NCBI GenBank assembly: GCA_033032175.1
Contig: CM065316.1
Coordinates: forward strand, 3,504,115-3,568,114
Source: Saturnia japonica
Lineage: Eukaryota > Arthropoda > Insecta > Lepidoptera > Saturniidae
Length of the DNA: 64,000 nt
Direction of reading: 5' to 3'
This document shows positions 45,472 through 57,800 of this stretch, in pieces. The notes beneath the pieces were generated by a model. It searched no databases. It was not told the DNA's origin and saw only the letters and a list, made by a program, of their open reading frames with translations. The translations under genes were made by a program, and so were the position numbers. Within the stretch, counting starts at the first letter, position 1. Each line of letters opens with the position of its first letter.

Positions 45472-46560
45472 CGCGGTGGCGTTTTGGAGGACGGGGGAGT
45501 GAATTTAAACACCTCCCTGCCTGTAGGGCAGGGGGTACGCCGAATGAGTTTAACGGGCTGTCCGAGCCCGGAGCAATGAGACCTGTGTGTCACGGTGTAA
45601 TGACGCACAGGAAAAGAACCTAACGTTTCTCTAGGGGAGTCCGTAGCAGTCTCGTGGCAGAGGACGCAGACCGGTATAAACTGCGGCTCCGCCCAAACAA
45701 CCATGAGGATGGACGGTAGGGATAGGAAGGGTTGGGTAGGAGACACCTGGGGCTTTACTATGCAAAAAGGCAAAGGCTAAGATTCCCAGGCCCGTCCGAG
45801 TTATCGTTTACCTCAGAAGGAGGTAACCTGAGAGCGCTCGGGGCACGCCCCGCTCGTCTTCGTTAACACCGCTAGGTATCCGACGAACGACCACTAAGCG
45901 TGGATTTGCGTGCCTTAGAAATAGATTCGCGCTGAAAAGCGCGTTTTTGTGTTCGTACTAAAAAGTACGGTTGGTTTTTCGTGTGCAACAAATTGCTACA
46001 CGAAATATGCGAGCGGGACGGCGCTATGCGCGCAACGAGTACCTAGATACTCGCCACACAACAATACCACCGTCTTCACTTTACGACGCGGTATGAAAAG
46101 GCTTAAAATACTAGCTTTAAACTGTGTACTCTGAACCGGCAGGCCTAGGACCGGGTCCGTGGATCAATCAGAGTAAATAAGTCGTAAACTAGTTCAAGCA
46201 GAGCGCGATATTCAGACAGCGATCGAGAGCGCAAGCGGACATGTCCTTTCACGGCAGCGGTCGAAATCGCAATCCCTGGCACGGCGCCGCGCCTGAGCCG
46301 CTTAAATACCTACACTAAACGATCGCAGAAAAATCGTAAATTATCGCTAACTTTCTTGGCGTTAGTTGCTATGCCTACTCGATGACGTAATCAAGGCGAT
46401 AAGCCCTATACATATGTGTGTAAACTGTGATGTTTACACAACCATGCGCCACGGTTGTTTTACGACGTGAACACTATTTTCAAGTTTGTAATTGCTTCGT
46501 GATATTTCGGGAATAGGATTTTTCTATCTTTAAAATCGGGTTGTAACAGGTCGTAACAAT
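45472..46560 (-). mobile_element. GC-rich probable 5' UTR of the jockey-like relic
   Basis: Contiguous with ORF1 and of the same unusual GC richness (for example 45820-45900 and 46190-46300), in sharp contrast to the AT-rich surroundings. No coding domain was recognised; frames here are short. Its nature as the element's 5' UTR is an inference from composition and position. Confidence 0.4.
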
Positions 46561-46612
46561 ACCCCCCTCGACAAACGGACTTCATCACGGAACTTCATCG
46601 CTTATTTGCAAA

Positions 46613-48317
46613 TAGAGGTGTTATATTAGGCTGATATTTTGGTATTACTAATATGGAATATATTAGTTAACTCGTATTAGGTTCCCGTACCTATTATTTG
46701 GTATTAGTCAAATAATAGTCACCGATTCAATATTGGCTATTCGCTATCTACTTGAATCTAATACTGATATTCTGCGAATCTATTCTCAGTATTTTCTATA
46801 CTTATAGAATGTGTGTATGAAATAAAAGATTGTTGTGAATATTTATTAGTATTATCCGTATGCTTATTATATAACATAAATGAAAAAGTGGTCAAATTTT
46901 CTTTCGTATTAATAAACTAGCTGTGCCCGCGGCTTCGCTCACGTGGACTACAGAATGCACCCGCGAATCTTGCTCCCCCGCTCCCGGCCTTTTTTAAAGA
47001 CAATAATGCTTATTGTGGATGTTCCTTAGAAGATAGACGTATAATCTCTCTGACTTTTTTGTAGGTATGTTTAATGTCTACAATTATTTAGTACGTTAAT
47101 TTGCTGTATCTCTGTAGTTTACTCAACGTAAGCCATTTTAAGCGCCCAAATTGATTCGCCATGACCAGTTGTTTTTTTTATTTTTGCGGAACCCTAATTC
47201 TTTTTCTAAAATAAAGGTAGCCTAAGTTACTTCCTATAAAATCAGCTATCTACCAGTGAAAGTCCTGTCGAAATCGGTCCAACTGTTTCGGAGATTATCC
47301 AGAACAAACAGACAGACAAATATTTTTAAAATGGGTTTTTTATTATAGGTATCGTATATACTTTCATATGCATTTAGTAAAAAAAACTGTTATTTTGACA
47401 TTAAAAACAGACACGTCAATCTATTAATTATAGATTACGGACTGTCGTTACCGTCAAAATCTTTGTTATATTAATTAACATATATTATGTTAAAAAATAT
47501 CACTATGTCATGTACTACAATTATAGATTTTTATATATGTCCATTAAAAACGTCAATCGATTGATTTTTTAGTTGATTCTAAACATAAAATAATAAGTAT
47601 TTACATTTCAAATTCTCCAAAATATATAGATACGATAAGATGTATGTAATCGCAGCTAGTTACAAGGAACTGAAGAAATCCCTAATATAATACGAAATAC
47701 CAATAGATACCTAATACAAAAATTACAAACTAATCTATGAATCTAACTAATATCCGTATTAGCTAATACGCTGATATTCGTTAAAAACGGTGACTAATAT
47801 AGTGATTCTATAATACGAAATACCAATAGACTCCTAATACAAATATTACAAAGTAATATGTGAACCTAACTAATATCCGTATTAGCTAATACGCTGATAT
47901 TCGTTAAAACGGTGACTAATATAGTGATTCTGTTCTCATTGCTTGCTTACTGTGTTACCAACGCTGTAGTTTTGATACGACACACGACGTGTATAATGAT
48001 GTCTTTACAATTGTTATTTATCTCTGGTCTTTACTATACATACCTAGCTGCGCATACGATAATCTTGCAGCCAGCGGTCGTTTCTATACGAAGTTTCAAA
48101 TCATGTAGTTATCTCGCTTACTCACAAGATGCGCCCTCCTATAACGGACAAAGAGAGAGGTACTTGCGGTGACTCGCCGCGCGGATCATGAATCGTGTGC
48201 CTATTATTAGACTAATATTTGGTAACCTATTATTCTGTATTTTGGATCATAATATATTAGTCCGTGGCGCGTATTATAATCCCTGTAACTAATACGAATA
48301 TATTAGTTACACCTCTA
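46613..48317 (-). mobile_element. Non-autonomous hAT-type element, copy 2
   Basis: TAGAGGTGTTATATTAGG at 46613 and, inverted, TAGAGGTGTAACTAATAT ending at 48317. The perfect 8-bp target duplication TTTGCAAA lies at 46605-46612 and 48318-48325, itself palindromic. Length 1.7 kb against 2.0 kb for copy 1, in opposite orientation. It has the same two tandem units with CGTATTAGCTAATACG (47755-47770 and about 47876-47891) and the same captured repeat (46917-47420). The right end lies 195 bp from the Marcal1 start codon. The 86-codon frame at 47912 is not a gene. Confidence 0.85.
46917..47420 (+). repeat. Widespread repeat inside hAT-type copy 2
   Basis: CTAGCTGTGCCCGCGGCTTC start, then GGCCTTTTTTAAAGACAAT, ACCAGTGAAAGTCCTG and the AAATGGGTTTTTTATTATAG region. 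Reverse-complement match to 22190-22650. Confidence 0.7.
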
Positions 48318-48511
48318 TTTGCAAATAATATCAATGAATATCGAGCATCCCTACTTCAAAAACAAAACAAAATATTTTGAATTGTTTCGTAAATTGCTGT
48401 GATTTGTACTCAAAGAATATACTACTCTCTAACGAGAGTTTGTATCTTTATTGCAGAACAGCTATCTACTTGTAACTTAGTTTGTGCATAAATTAGAAAC
48501 GAAAAACAAGC

Positions 48512-48851
48512 ATGTGTAGTAGAGAAGAAATAGAACACAAACGTTTGGCGGCTTTACAAAAACGTCAAAATAAGATTAACGAGATTATTTCTAGTCCAAA
48601 AAGAACTGTAGAAGTTTTATCCGATCAGTCAAATGCTGGTCCAATAAGAAATACACCTGGAAACCTTCATAAGAGTTTCCAACCATACCTTAAATCGAGC
48701 CCGAGTAAACCGCCGGACAATCCCGTGCCTGTCACCAAAATCGTCTCCGGCACTATTTACCTCATATCCGAGGATAGGTTCGAAGTGAATCCTTCGGAAT
48801 TCTGCACACCACTCATTAGCATCTTCAAAAGCATACCATCTAGAAGTTATG
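48512..48851 (+). CDS. Marcal1: Marcal1 exon 1
   Basis: ATG at 48512, 113 codons plus one base, donor ATG|GTGAGT. Encodes the RPA-binding-like N-terminus, a Pro/Ser-rich linker and the first 34 residues of HARP. The frame would run into the intron and stop at 48862. No TATA box is obvious in the 186 bp between the hAT target duplication and the ATG. Confidence 0.9.
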
Positions 48852-51800
48852 GTGAGTTTTAATATCATTTAATTTATTGTATTCAAATTATGCCATATCA
48901 ATCTGACATATTCTATCAGAAAAGTTTGGATATCAGATGCAGAAATGTCCTTCCCGCTTTGTACAACATGCAGAGTTAAAGACTATGTCCGTCCCCTACT
49001 AATCAAATGAAATGTTTTAAGAATAATATTAGGATAAATTTCATACCTGAAATGAGTAAAAGATAATTTTATGAAAATAGATGTTCCAGTGGTTTTAAAT
49101 TGTAGTAACATTAGGTCATGATGTTGCTGGTAGTACTACTGTTAAATTTCTAAACAAAATAAAGGGAAATAAAGAAGTTTGCTTATTTCTCTATGAAGAC
49201 AATAATGGTCTTATTACAAAAAAGTCGAACATGGGTTGAACAAATACTTTAAAAAAAATTGTATTACAAAAGAGTGTTTTAGCATCCTTTAGAGATAAAC
49301 ACGCTATAAACATTATCTAAAACTTAAACACTGAGAATACATTGTCTAACTCACAATTCTTATTTTATTGTCGTTTTATTTGCTGGTGGCACAAGACATT
49401 TGGTTAATAAATTATTGATATTGTAGATATTGTGTTAATCTTATCTATACAATTAATAAAATTGAAGTGTCTGTTTGTAATGTCAAAATAACAGTTTTTT
49501 ACTAAATGCATATGAAAGTAATATATGGTACCTATAACAAAAAGCCCATTTTTTAAATAAAATTCTGTCTGTGTGTTTGTTCTGGGTAATCACCGAAATG
49601 GTTGGACCAATTTTAACGGGACTTTCACTGATAGACAGCTGATAATATAGGGAGTAACTTAGGCTACTTTTATTTTAGAAAAATAATTAGGGTTCCGCAC
49701 AATTAAAAAAGACTGGTCATGGTGAATCAATTTGGATGCTTAAATTGCTTATTCTGAGTAAACCATAAGAGTTAAAGCAAATTAATGTACTAAATAATTA
49801 TAGGCATAGTTGATAGTTGATGACGGACTAGTTTTCCGCAACTAGGCCTCTGGCGGGCCCTTTTCGCGTGTCGGGTGGGTTTTTGCTAGTTCAGCCACCC
49901 GATGTCCTCCAGGAAAGCCAACAGCTCGCCTATGCCGGCGCAGGCCTCCCTGGTCGTCCTCGGCGTCCCAAGGTGGTGTGCTCGCTGAGACGCCACGCTA
50001 CTGCACTCCAGGAGCACGTGCGCGGCTGTCTCCTCTGCAGTCAAGCACCCTCTACACAGAGGACTGTCTGTAACACCCAGTATATATAAATGCTTATTAA
50101 GTGAGCAGTGGCCTGTGACAATACCGATTATTTGTCGGACTTTGTCACGTTTCAGGCTGAGTAGTTTTCTGGAGTATCTCGGATTTAAAACTGGGAAAGC
50201 CTCCTTCGACTGCCTACAGTCCTGTATACTTGTCCAGTAGTTTTGATGCAGTTTTGCGGTTCGCTCCCGGGTCCAGGAGCAGACTTGGCTAAAAGGTAGG
50301 GGGATAATTGGCTCCGGTCATGCCACTTGCATCTCAGAGCCCCCCTTGCAAGTTTATCAGCTTCGTCGTTACCTCTGGATCCACTGTGTCCCTTAATCCA
50401 TTGGAGAGTGACCCTATTGGTTTTACTTACCTCTTCCAACAGATGGTGACATTGTGTAATTAATCCTGAGTTCTGTTCTCTTCTGTTCAGTGTCAGTAAT
50501 ACTGCCGCACTGTCTGAGAGGATTCTGATGTTGTATCCAGTTACCTCTCTGTGTAGTACTGCAGTAGCAGCTTGGATTATCCCAACACATTCCGCTTGGA
50601 AGATGGAGTTGTATTTACCTAGTGCTGTTGTTTTGTGGATATTAAGGTCATCCGAGAAGGTACCCGCTCCGGTACCTGTATTCGTCTTAGACCCGTCAGT
50701 GTATATTCTAATTTCGTGTATATTGGAGCTATCAGTCGGCTCCTCATGCATTTGAATATTAAAGCTTTTCGAACATTGGTGGTTCTTGGGTACTCTATCA
50801 TAGATGGACAAAAGCAGTGGATTGTACCCCGCATAGTCTTCTATGATAGTAGTGTGATGTACCCGAGCACCATGTTCCCACAGCTGTAAAGCCCAGAGTC
50901 TGTAGGCAGCCATAGCTGCCTCTTGTTGCACCTGAAGGTGTAAGGGCATCAGGCCAGTCAGGGCTTCAAGTGCTGCCGTAGGGACAGTCCGCATGCATCC
51001 TGTTATTGCAACGCATGCCAGTCTCTGGAACTTCTGAAGTTTATTAATTGTAGTGATCTGTTTGGTTCTTGTCCACCACACTAGGGCACCATATGTTAAA
51101 GACGGTTTTATTACGCTGTTATAAAGCCACAGGGTAGTTTTTGGGCTGAGGCCCCTAATTAAAGGCATTAAATAGAACTACAAAAAAGGCCTCGAGAGTA
51201 TACATTTATCTTCTAATGAACACCCACAATAAGCATTTCTGTCTTTAAAATAGCCAGGAGCAGGGGAGCAAGTTTAGTGCGGGTATTCTGTAGTCCACGT
51301 GAGCGAAGCCACGGGCAAAGCTAGTATTATATAATTTCTGATAAAAATTACAGATAACAATGCAATAATGTAATGCAGGTATGTAAGAATTCTGATGTAT
51401 ATAATTAAAGTTATCTATTTTGTATTTTAACTATTACACCACCTTCGCTTAACAGAAAATATCAAAATAATAATTAAAAATATCCTACTTATGATAAATC
51501 TTATACTTAATGAAGATCTAAACAAAACTATAATTAATAAAAATAAACTGTTTGTGGAATATCTGAATACAAAGGAAAGTTTTTGAATGGAGAGATTGTA
51601 TTGAGTGAATGCTATTAAGAGTTGCATGTATAAAAAATTAAACTAGATGTTTAGCTGGACATCAGTTAGACTCGATTTTGTAATAAAGCATTTGAGACAC
51701 ATGTTCAACAAGGTTTTAAATTTTAGACACTGTTTAGCTAAACTTGTGTTCAACACATATTTATTGCTGTTTTTGTTATAAGACCATATTAGTTTAAAAA

Positions 51801-54800
51801 GACTAGAATACACTGCCATAGTGATCTAGTAAAGTGAAGTAGATTGTTTATGTACTCATTTCAGTCTTCAAATATTCTATGATTTCTATTCTATTATTGA
51901 TGACTCTTATAGTCTCTCAATTTTGGTATGATTTATGTTTCCAGTCTACTTAATTTTATCAGAATCCCTTCACAATTAATAAAATTAAATTTTTTGGACT
52001 TTATTTTAAGACTTACTGACAATTGTTATAGCCCATTAATTATGTAATTACTTTACTTCACATGTACAAAATTTCATCAAATTCGGTGACGAAATAATGA
52101 TGTTTAAAATTTTTGGAAATTATTTTTTTAGGATTCCTAAAAGAGTTATTGAAAATTCTTATATTTTTCATAAATTTTATCAAAATTGTTCAAGAATTAA
52201 CGAAAATTTTTTTTTTGGTAATCATTTTATTTTACGATTTCTAAAATTAATATTGAAATTTTTTATACCCTATCAATTTACCAACGACATAAGCATGCCA
52301 TGTATGAAATTTCATAAGAATCAGTCAAACTGTTTTTGAGTTAAATCCGGACATGCAAAGAGACAGAACAAAATATTTTTATGCCATAGTCATCTCAGTG
52401 TGTTCATATAGTATGCCTATCGGGAAATGTTGACAGAGAAGGTACTGTACATACAGAACTATAGATTTATTAATATAGTTAAGCGATGGAAGTACTGCGA
52501 TGTAAGTATACTGTATATGCACAGATATCACTCACAATTATTTCATTCCATGTTTACTTCTATAAATAAAGTAATCTTGTTTATCAAAAAACAAAAATAA
52601 ATAACCTATTTTATTGATTACACAGATTCTCAAACAAAATTATGGAATTTCTCAATTGATGATTACCAAGATTTGATGTCTAAAGTGGCACCATTAGCCC
52701 CGTATGTGGTTTTGGGGAGTCTTCCACCTTTTGTTTTAAAGGTATTTTTTATCATAATTATGTGTATTTTATTGTACCCTATTTATTAATTGAGGGAAAT
52801 ATTCAGTTTTATTAATATACGAACAACGTCATGCCTCATGGTAAGTACAATACAATAAAAAAAGCAATGGCGACTACCAACAGATAGCAATCCATGGTCG
52901 CTGCCATGTCAGCCTCGTAAATAGAAACTGAATAAGGACAGGCTGATACCTAAAGATCTGGTTAAACAGCGTGCGTGATGGGGGGCGGCGGGGCGTGGAT
53001 GTCACACCGCCGCGCTCAGCGTCTTTGCGCCATCCATAAATTACGTCACACGAATTTCATGATTTTTTGACCCCTCCCCCGTCCTTGTCACAGCTGGTCA
53101 CATTTGTGAGACCCCTACCTAGTGTGATGTCACATATTTTGCAATTTTATAATTAGAAATTTATGAAATTAAAACAGCAGTGTTCGGAAATTATTTTAAT
53201 TTCCATTTAAATTATTTTTCAATAAAATCGACATCAAATCAAATAAAGTTATAAAAATTAACAAAACATTAAAAAAAAACACTTTAATGAAAGATAAAAA
53301 CTTAATCCTCTTCAGTCAATACACTTCGAACCCATTCCTTTATATTATTTATAACTGGCATAGTAGTCACATCGTTCTCATTTGGACAGTTAACATCAGA
53401 AACATTCATTGTGTCAACATCTTCTTCATCTAACCATAAAGCTTCATTGTCATCATTCAAACAAAGAATTTTTCTGACACGTCTAGCAATAATTCTTTGA
53501 GGCCGAATTTTCGCGATGGGCAATACTTCTTGCGTTTTATGTGATTTTTGTGTAGGTTGGTGGCCTTGTATGATGCAAAATATAGACCACAGATGCCACA
53601 CGATCGCTTAAATAAGTATGCCTCGACACTGGGGCAAAAGGTATCATACGGAACTTGCTTCAAATATCATGAAGCTCGGAGATCCAAAGATAGCAGAAGT
53701 AACAGTGGAGCGAATTTTCTTTCACAGTCATCTTTTTCTATGGTAACATACCCGTTACACATCTGTTTCATCAAAACAGGTGGTGGTAAAAACCCCTCTC
53801 GTAATAGTCGCCAAAGGCTAGATCGTCGCACACCACAACATAGAACATCCTCGCATTTTTGCTATTTGTAATAAATATTGTGATTCACGTACATGATGTG
53901 CGTACCAAATCGCATCATTTTTCAATACCTTAGCCTGTTCGATATCCAGTCTAGTATCTGTTAGCGCAATGAATTCGGCAACCACAGGAAAATCATCAAT
54001 CACCATTTCGCTCCAATATATTAGCCAGAACAATGCCTGCACTCTCAAAGTTTCGTTTTTCTAACACCAAGTCAGTAGTTCGATTACTGGAATCGAGATG
54101 TGAACCGAAATTTTCATGCTTTAATATAACACCAGTAAGTTCACGACTAAGTGGCGCCATTCGTCGTTCCACCCTGTTAAAAGCACTTCTTCCTGGAGCA
54201 TTTGTGGCAATGTAAATAGCATCCAAGTCGAAATCTTTAAAATTTTGTAAAGTTGAAACTTTTCTAAGAAACAATGGTGTACTTACATTGTCGATAATAT
54301 TCTTAAAGTCGGTAACTTATTTTTCTCCGAACTATAAAGGTAATAATAAGTTTCAAATAATCGAGTTGTAAAAGTTGTTAAATAAAACATTGCTATGTTC
54401 GAGATACAGAAGTCCAATTTAATTTTTTCTCTGATTATTTTGAATGGAATGAAAGGATAGAATGGAAGGGAACACATTATTTCGAGTTTGGGAGGTTTTC
54501 GACTTAAAGAAGTTCTAATGTACTCAGATATAAAATATTATATTTTGAAAAAATGTGATGTCACAAAATTTGGGACCCCTCCCCACCCTTGTCACACAAT
54601 GTCACACTTCGTCGACCCCCTCCCTCCCCCCTAAACGTGTGACGTAATTTATGTATGGCCCTTTTTCTCGAGTATTGCCTTTGATTATATTAGGTCGGGG
54701 AAAAATTGTTTTCGCATATCGTAGGTATAAACTAGTTATAAAATTTCTTTGGTACTATTTATTTGTTTTGGTAACTTTAAAAAGGTTAAATTAAAAAGAA

Positions 54801-57800
54801 GAAAAAAAAAAGAAAATTAGTTTTTCCCCCTATTTTTCATTTATTTTTCTTTCTGTAAAAATGAGAGATTCTAATGAACAAATTCGATATATTTTAAAAT
54901 ACTATTACAAAAAAGGCAAAAAAGCAACTCAAGCAGCGAAAAAAATTTGTGACGTTTATGGACCTAATGCAGTGTCAATAAGAGTAGCACAAAGTTGGTT
55001 CAAACGTTTTCAGTCCGGAAATTTTGATGTTAAAGATGCACCGCGCTCCGGTCGCCCTGTTACGAATAAAGTGGACGCCATTTTTGAAAAAGTAGAGCTA
55101 GATCGGCATATTAGTAGTTACGAAGTAGCTGAAGAACTGGAAATTGACCACAAAACAGTTTTAACCCATTTGAAGAAAGCTGGCTATACCAAAAAGCTCG
55201 ATATTTGGGTGCCACACGAGCTCACTGAAAGAAACTAATAAACCGTGTACTCATTTGCGATTCATTATTGAGACGTAATGAAACCGAGCCGTTTTTGATT
55301 AGATGGATAACTGGCGATGAAAAGTGGATTACGTACGACAAGAACGTGCGAAAAAGGTCGTGGTCTAAGATCGACAAGGTTTCACAGACTGTGGCTAAAC
55401 CTGGGCTAACTCGAAATAAGGTGGTGTTGTCTGTATAGAGGGATTGGAAGGGCATTGTTCATTATGAGCTTTTACCGCACGGCAAAACTATCAATTCGGA
55501 TCTCTACTGCCAACAACTGATGAGATTAAAGGAAGCAGTTGAGAGAAAGCGGCCAGAATTTATCAACAGGAAGGGCGTGGTCTTTCATCACGATAACGCT
55601 AGACCACATACATCTTTAGCCACTCAGTAAAAATTAAGAGAGTTTGGCTGGGAGGTGTTAGTGCATCCACCATATAGCCCTGACCTTGCACCTTCAGATT
55701 TTTACCTGTTTCGGTCTTTTCAGAATTCTTCAGGTTCTGTAAGTTTAACATCAAGAGAGGACTGCCAAAACTATTTGTCGCGTTTTTTTGGTAAGAAGTC
55801 CCAAAGTTCGGGATCAGGGCAACGGGATCAAGTCTCTACCTACAAAATGGCAGAAATTCATCGAACAAAACGGCACATATACAGGGTGTCCCAGAACTCA
55901 ACGTCAAGCCGAAACGGGGTGACAGGATTGATTGTAACCATCATGAGAAAAAAAAAAATCTATCCCATGCAGTTTGGATATTATGGGCATTTAAGAAAAA
56001 CCTAGAAATTTGGTCAAACTGTAACCATTTTTCGGTAATTGTGGTTAATTTTTATTATTTTTGTTCATTTAAACTTTGGAATCGTAACCTTAAATATCAT
56101 TTCTAGAACCACAGTAAAAAATAATGACACTATGAATTTAAAATTTTAAAAATTTGTCGACTTTGAAAGGCCCTCCTTTAAAAAAATGTACTAAAGTGCC
56201 TTGGCAAGTGCCATTAAAAGTGTGAGTGAGAAATATGAAGACGTGTGCCGTTTTTATACTTTTAATGTTTGTGTTAGTGTAGTAAGGGGATGTGACTTCA
56301 CTATGCTGAGAAGACATGTGAAACCAAGCAACTATTGTTTCAAGGCAATCTCCTTTGTTTTACTGATATGTGATTGACACCATGCACCCCACACTGTTTT
56401 ACAATAAAATCTACTATTATTTTTGTAATTAAATACAGCGCTGGCGTCGCGCCTGCGCCCCGTACTTTTATGTTGTATTCACGCCTGGCACGACGACAAT
56501 GATGACGCGACGGGTAGTTGAGCGCCGGGCGCGACGGCTCTGTGGACTATATGACGTCTCTATATTAACTAGCACATTACTACTGCTAACGCCGCACCGG
56601 CGCGTCGTCCCGTCACCTTCCCATCCCTTTCCGCCCGCTGTTTGACCAGACTTTAAAGGCTAGCTGATTACAACTCTTCACGTCCCGCCAGCGTCGCGTC
56701 GCCGTCCCGCCCCGTCCGCTGTTTGACTAGACATTAAACGTGATGGGCTTAAGCGAGTCGCAATGCAATAAAGAAATTATGGCTGAGTGGTAGCATATAT
56801 AGACAACGCGGCGATGAACGTCAGTTAGAATCTCTGTAATGAGTCACAGTTTTCAGTGATGAAATTAGATATCTTGGTGAAACCTTCATATGGTGGTAGG
56901 GCATATTCTAATGCGCGCCTGGTTGTCTAACATCCTCGAGCTGCAAATCTGTCACCAAGCACTAATAGGTGTGTTCCGACAGCTGCACTGGAGAGCCAGT
57001 CTTCCAAGGTTTAGCATGTTACCATATCAACCTTTTTTTTTAAGTATAAAAAATTACTGATGGGCTTTTCCCCATGTGCATGGTGTTCGCGACCCAGTTG
57101 GACTGTACAGTCCTACAACCCAGCATCAGATTGATGTTCCACTTATCTCAAACAATTGAACACCGCAGCCATTGTTATACTTAAATAATTATTTTTCAAA
57201 ACAAGCTATTATTGATTATATTAGTTGTACTAATTTATTTTCGTATTTTCCTCAGTAAACCCTTTCATTTGATACCAATATCATTGGGGTGCATAAAAAT
57301 TAATTGGTCCGCAACCTTTGAGAGCTCGCCATATTGGTTTTAGAATAAAGTTACTTAACCAAATATGCATTGTCATCCAAACTAATGAGAGATTCTAATG
57401 AACAAATTCGATATATTTTAAAATACTATTACAAAAAAGGCAAAAAAGCAACTCAAGCAGCGAAAAAAATTTGTGACGTTTATGGACCTAATGCAGTGTC
57501 AATAAGAGTAGCACAAAGTTGGTTCAAACGTTTTCAGTCCGGAAATTTTGATGTTAAAGATGCACCGCGCTCGGTCGCCCTGTTACGAATAAAGTGGACG
57601 CCATTTTTGAAAAAGTAGAGCTAGATCGGCATATTAGTAGTTACGAAGTAGCTGAAGAACTGGAAATTGACCACAAAACAGTTTTAACCCATTTGAAGAA
57701 AGCTGGCTATACCAAAAAGCTCGATATTTGGGTGCCACACGAGCTCACTGAAAGAAACTAATAAACCGTGTACTCATGTGCGATTCATTATTGAGACGTA

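Noticed and set aside
47912..48172. 86-codon hydrophobic frame upstream of Marcal1
   Set aside because: It lies inside the non-autonomous hAT-type element and is not open in the other copy.
48842..48862. Marcal1 exon 1 as a complete 116-residue protein
   Set aside because: The last codons run past a GTGAGT donor. Splicing there to 52626 restores the conserved HARP sequence in phase.
53548..53871. 107-codon plus-strand frame
   Set aside because: Antisense of the decayed transposase gene, which reads meaningfully on the minus strand.
55222..55455. 77-codon minus-strand frame, repeated at 57745-57978
   Set aside because: Antisense to the mariner pseudogene; the duplication only reflects the tandem units.
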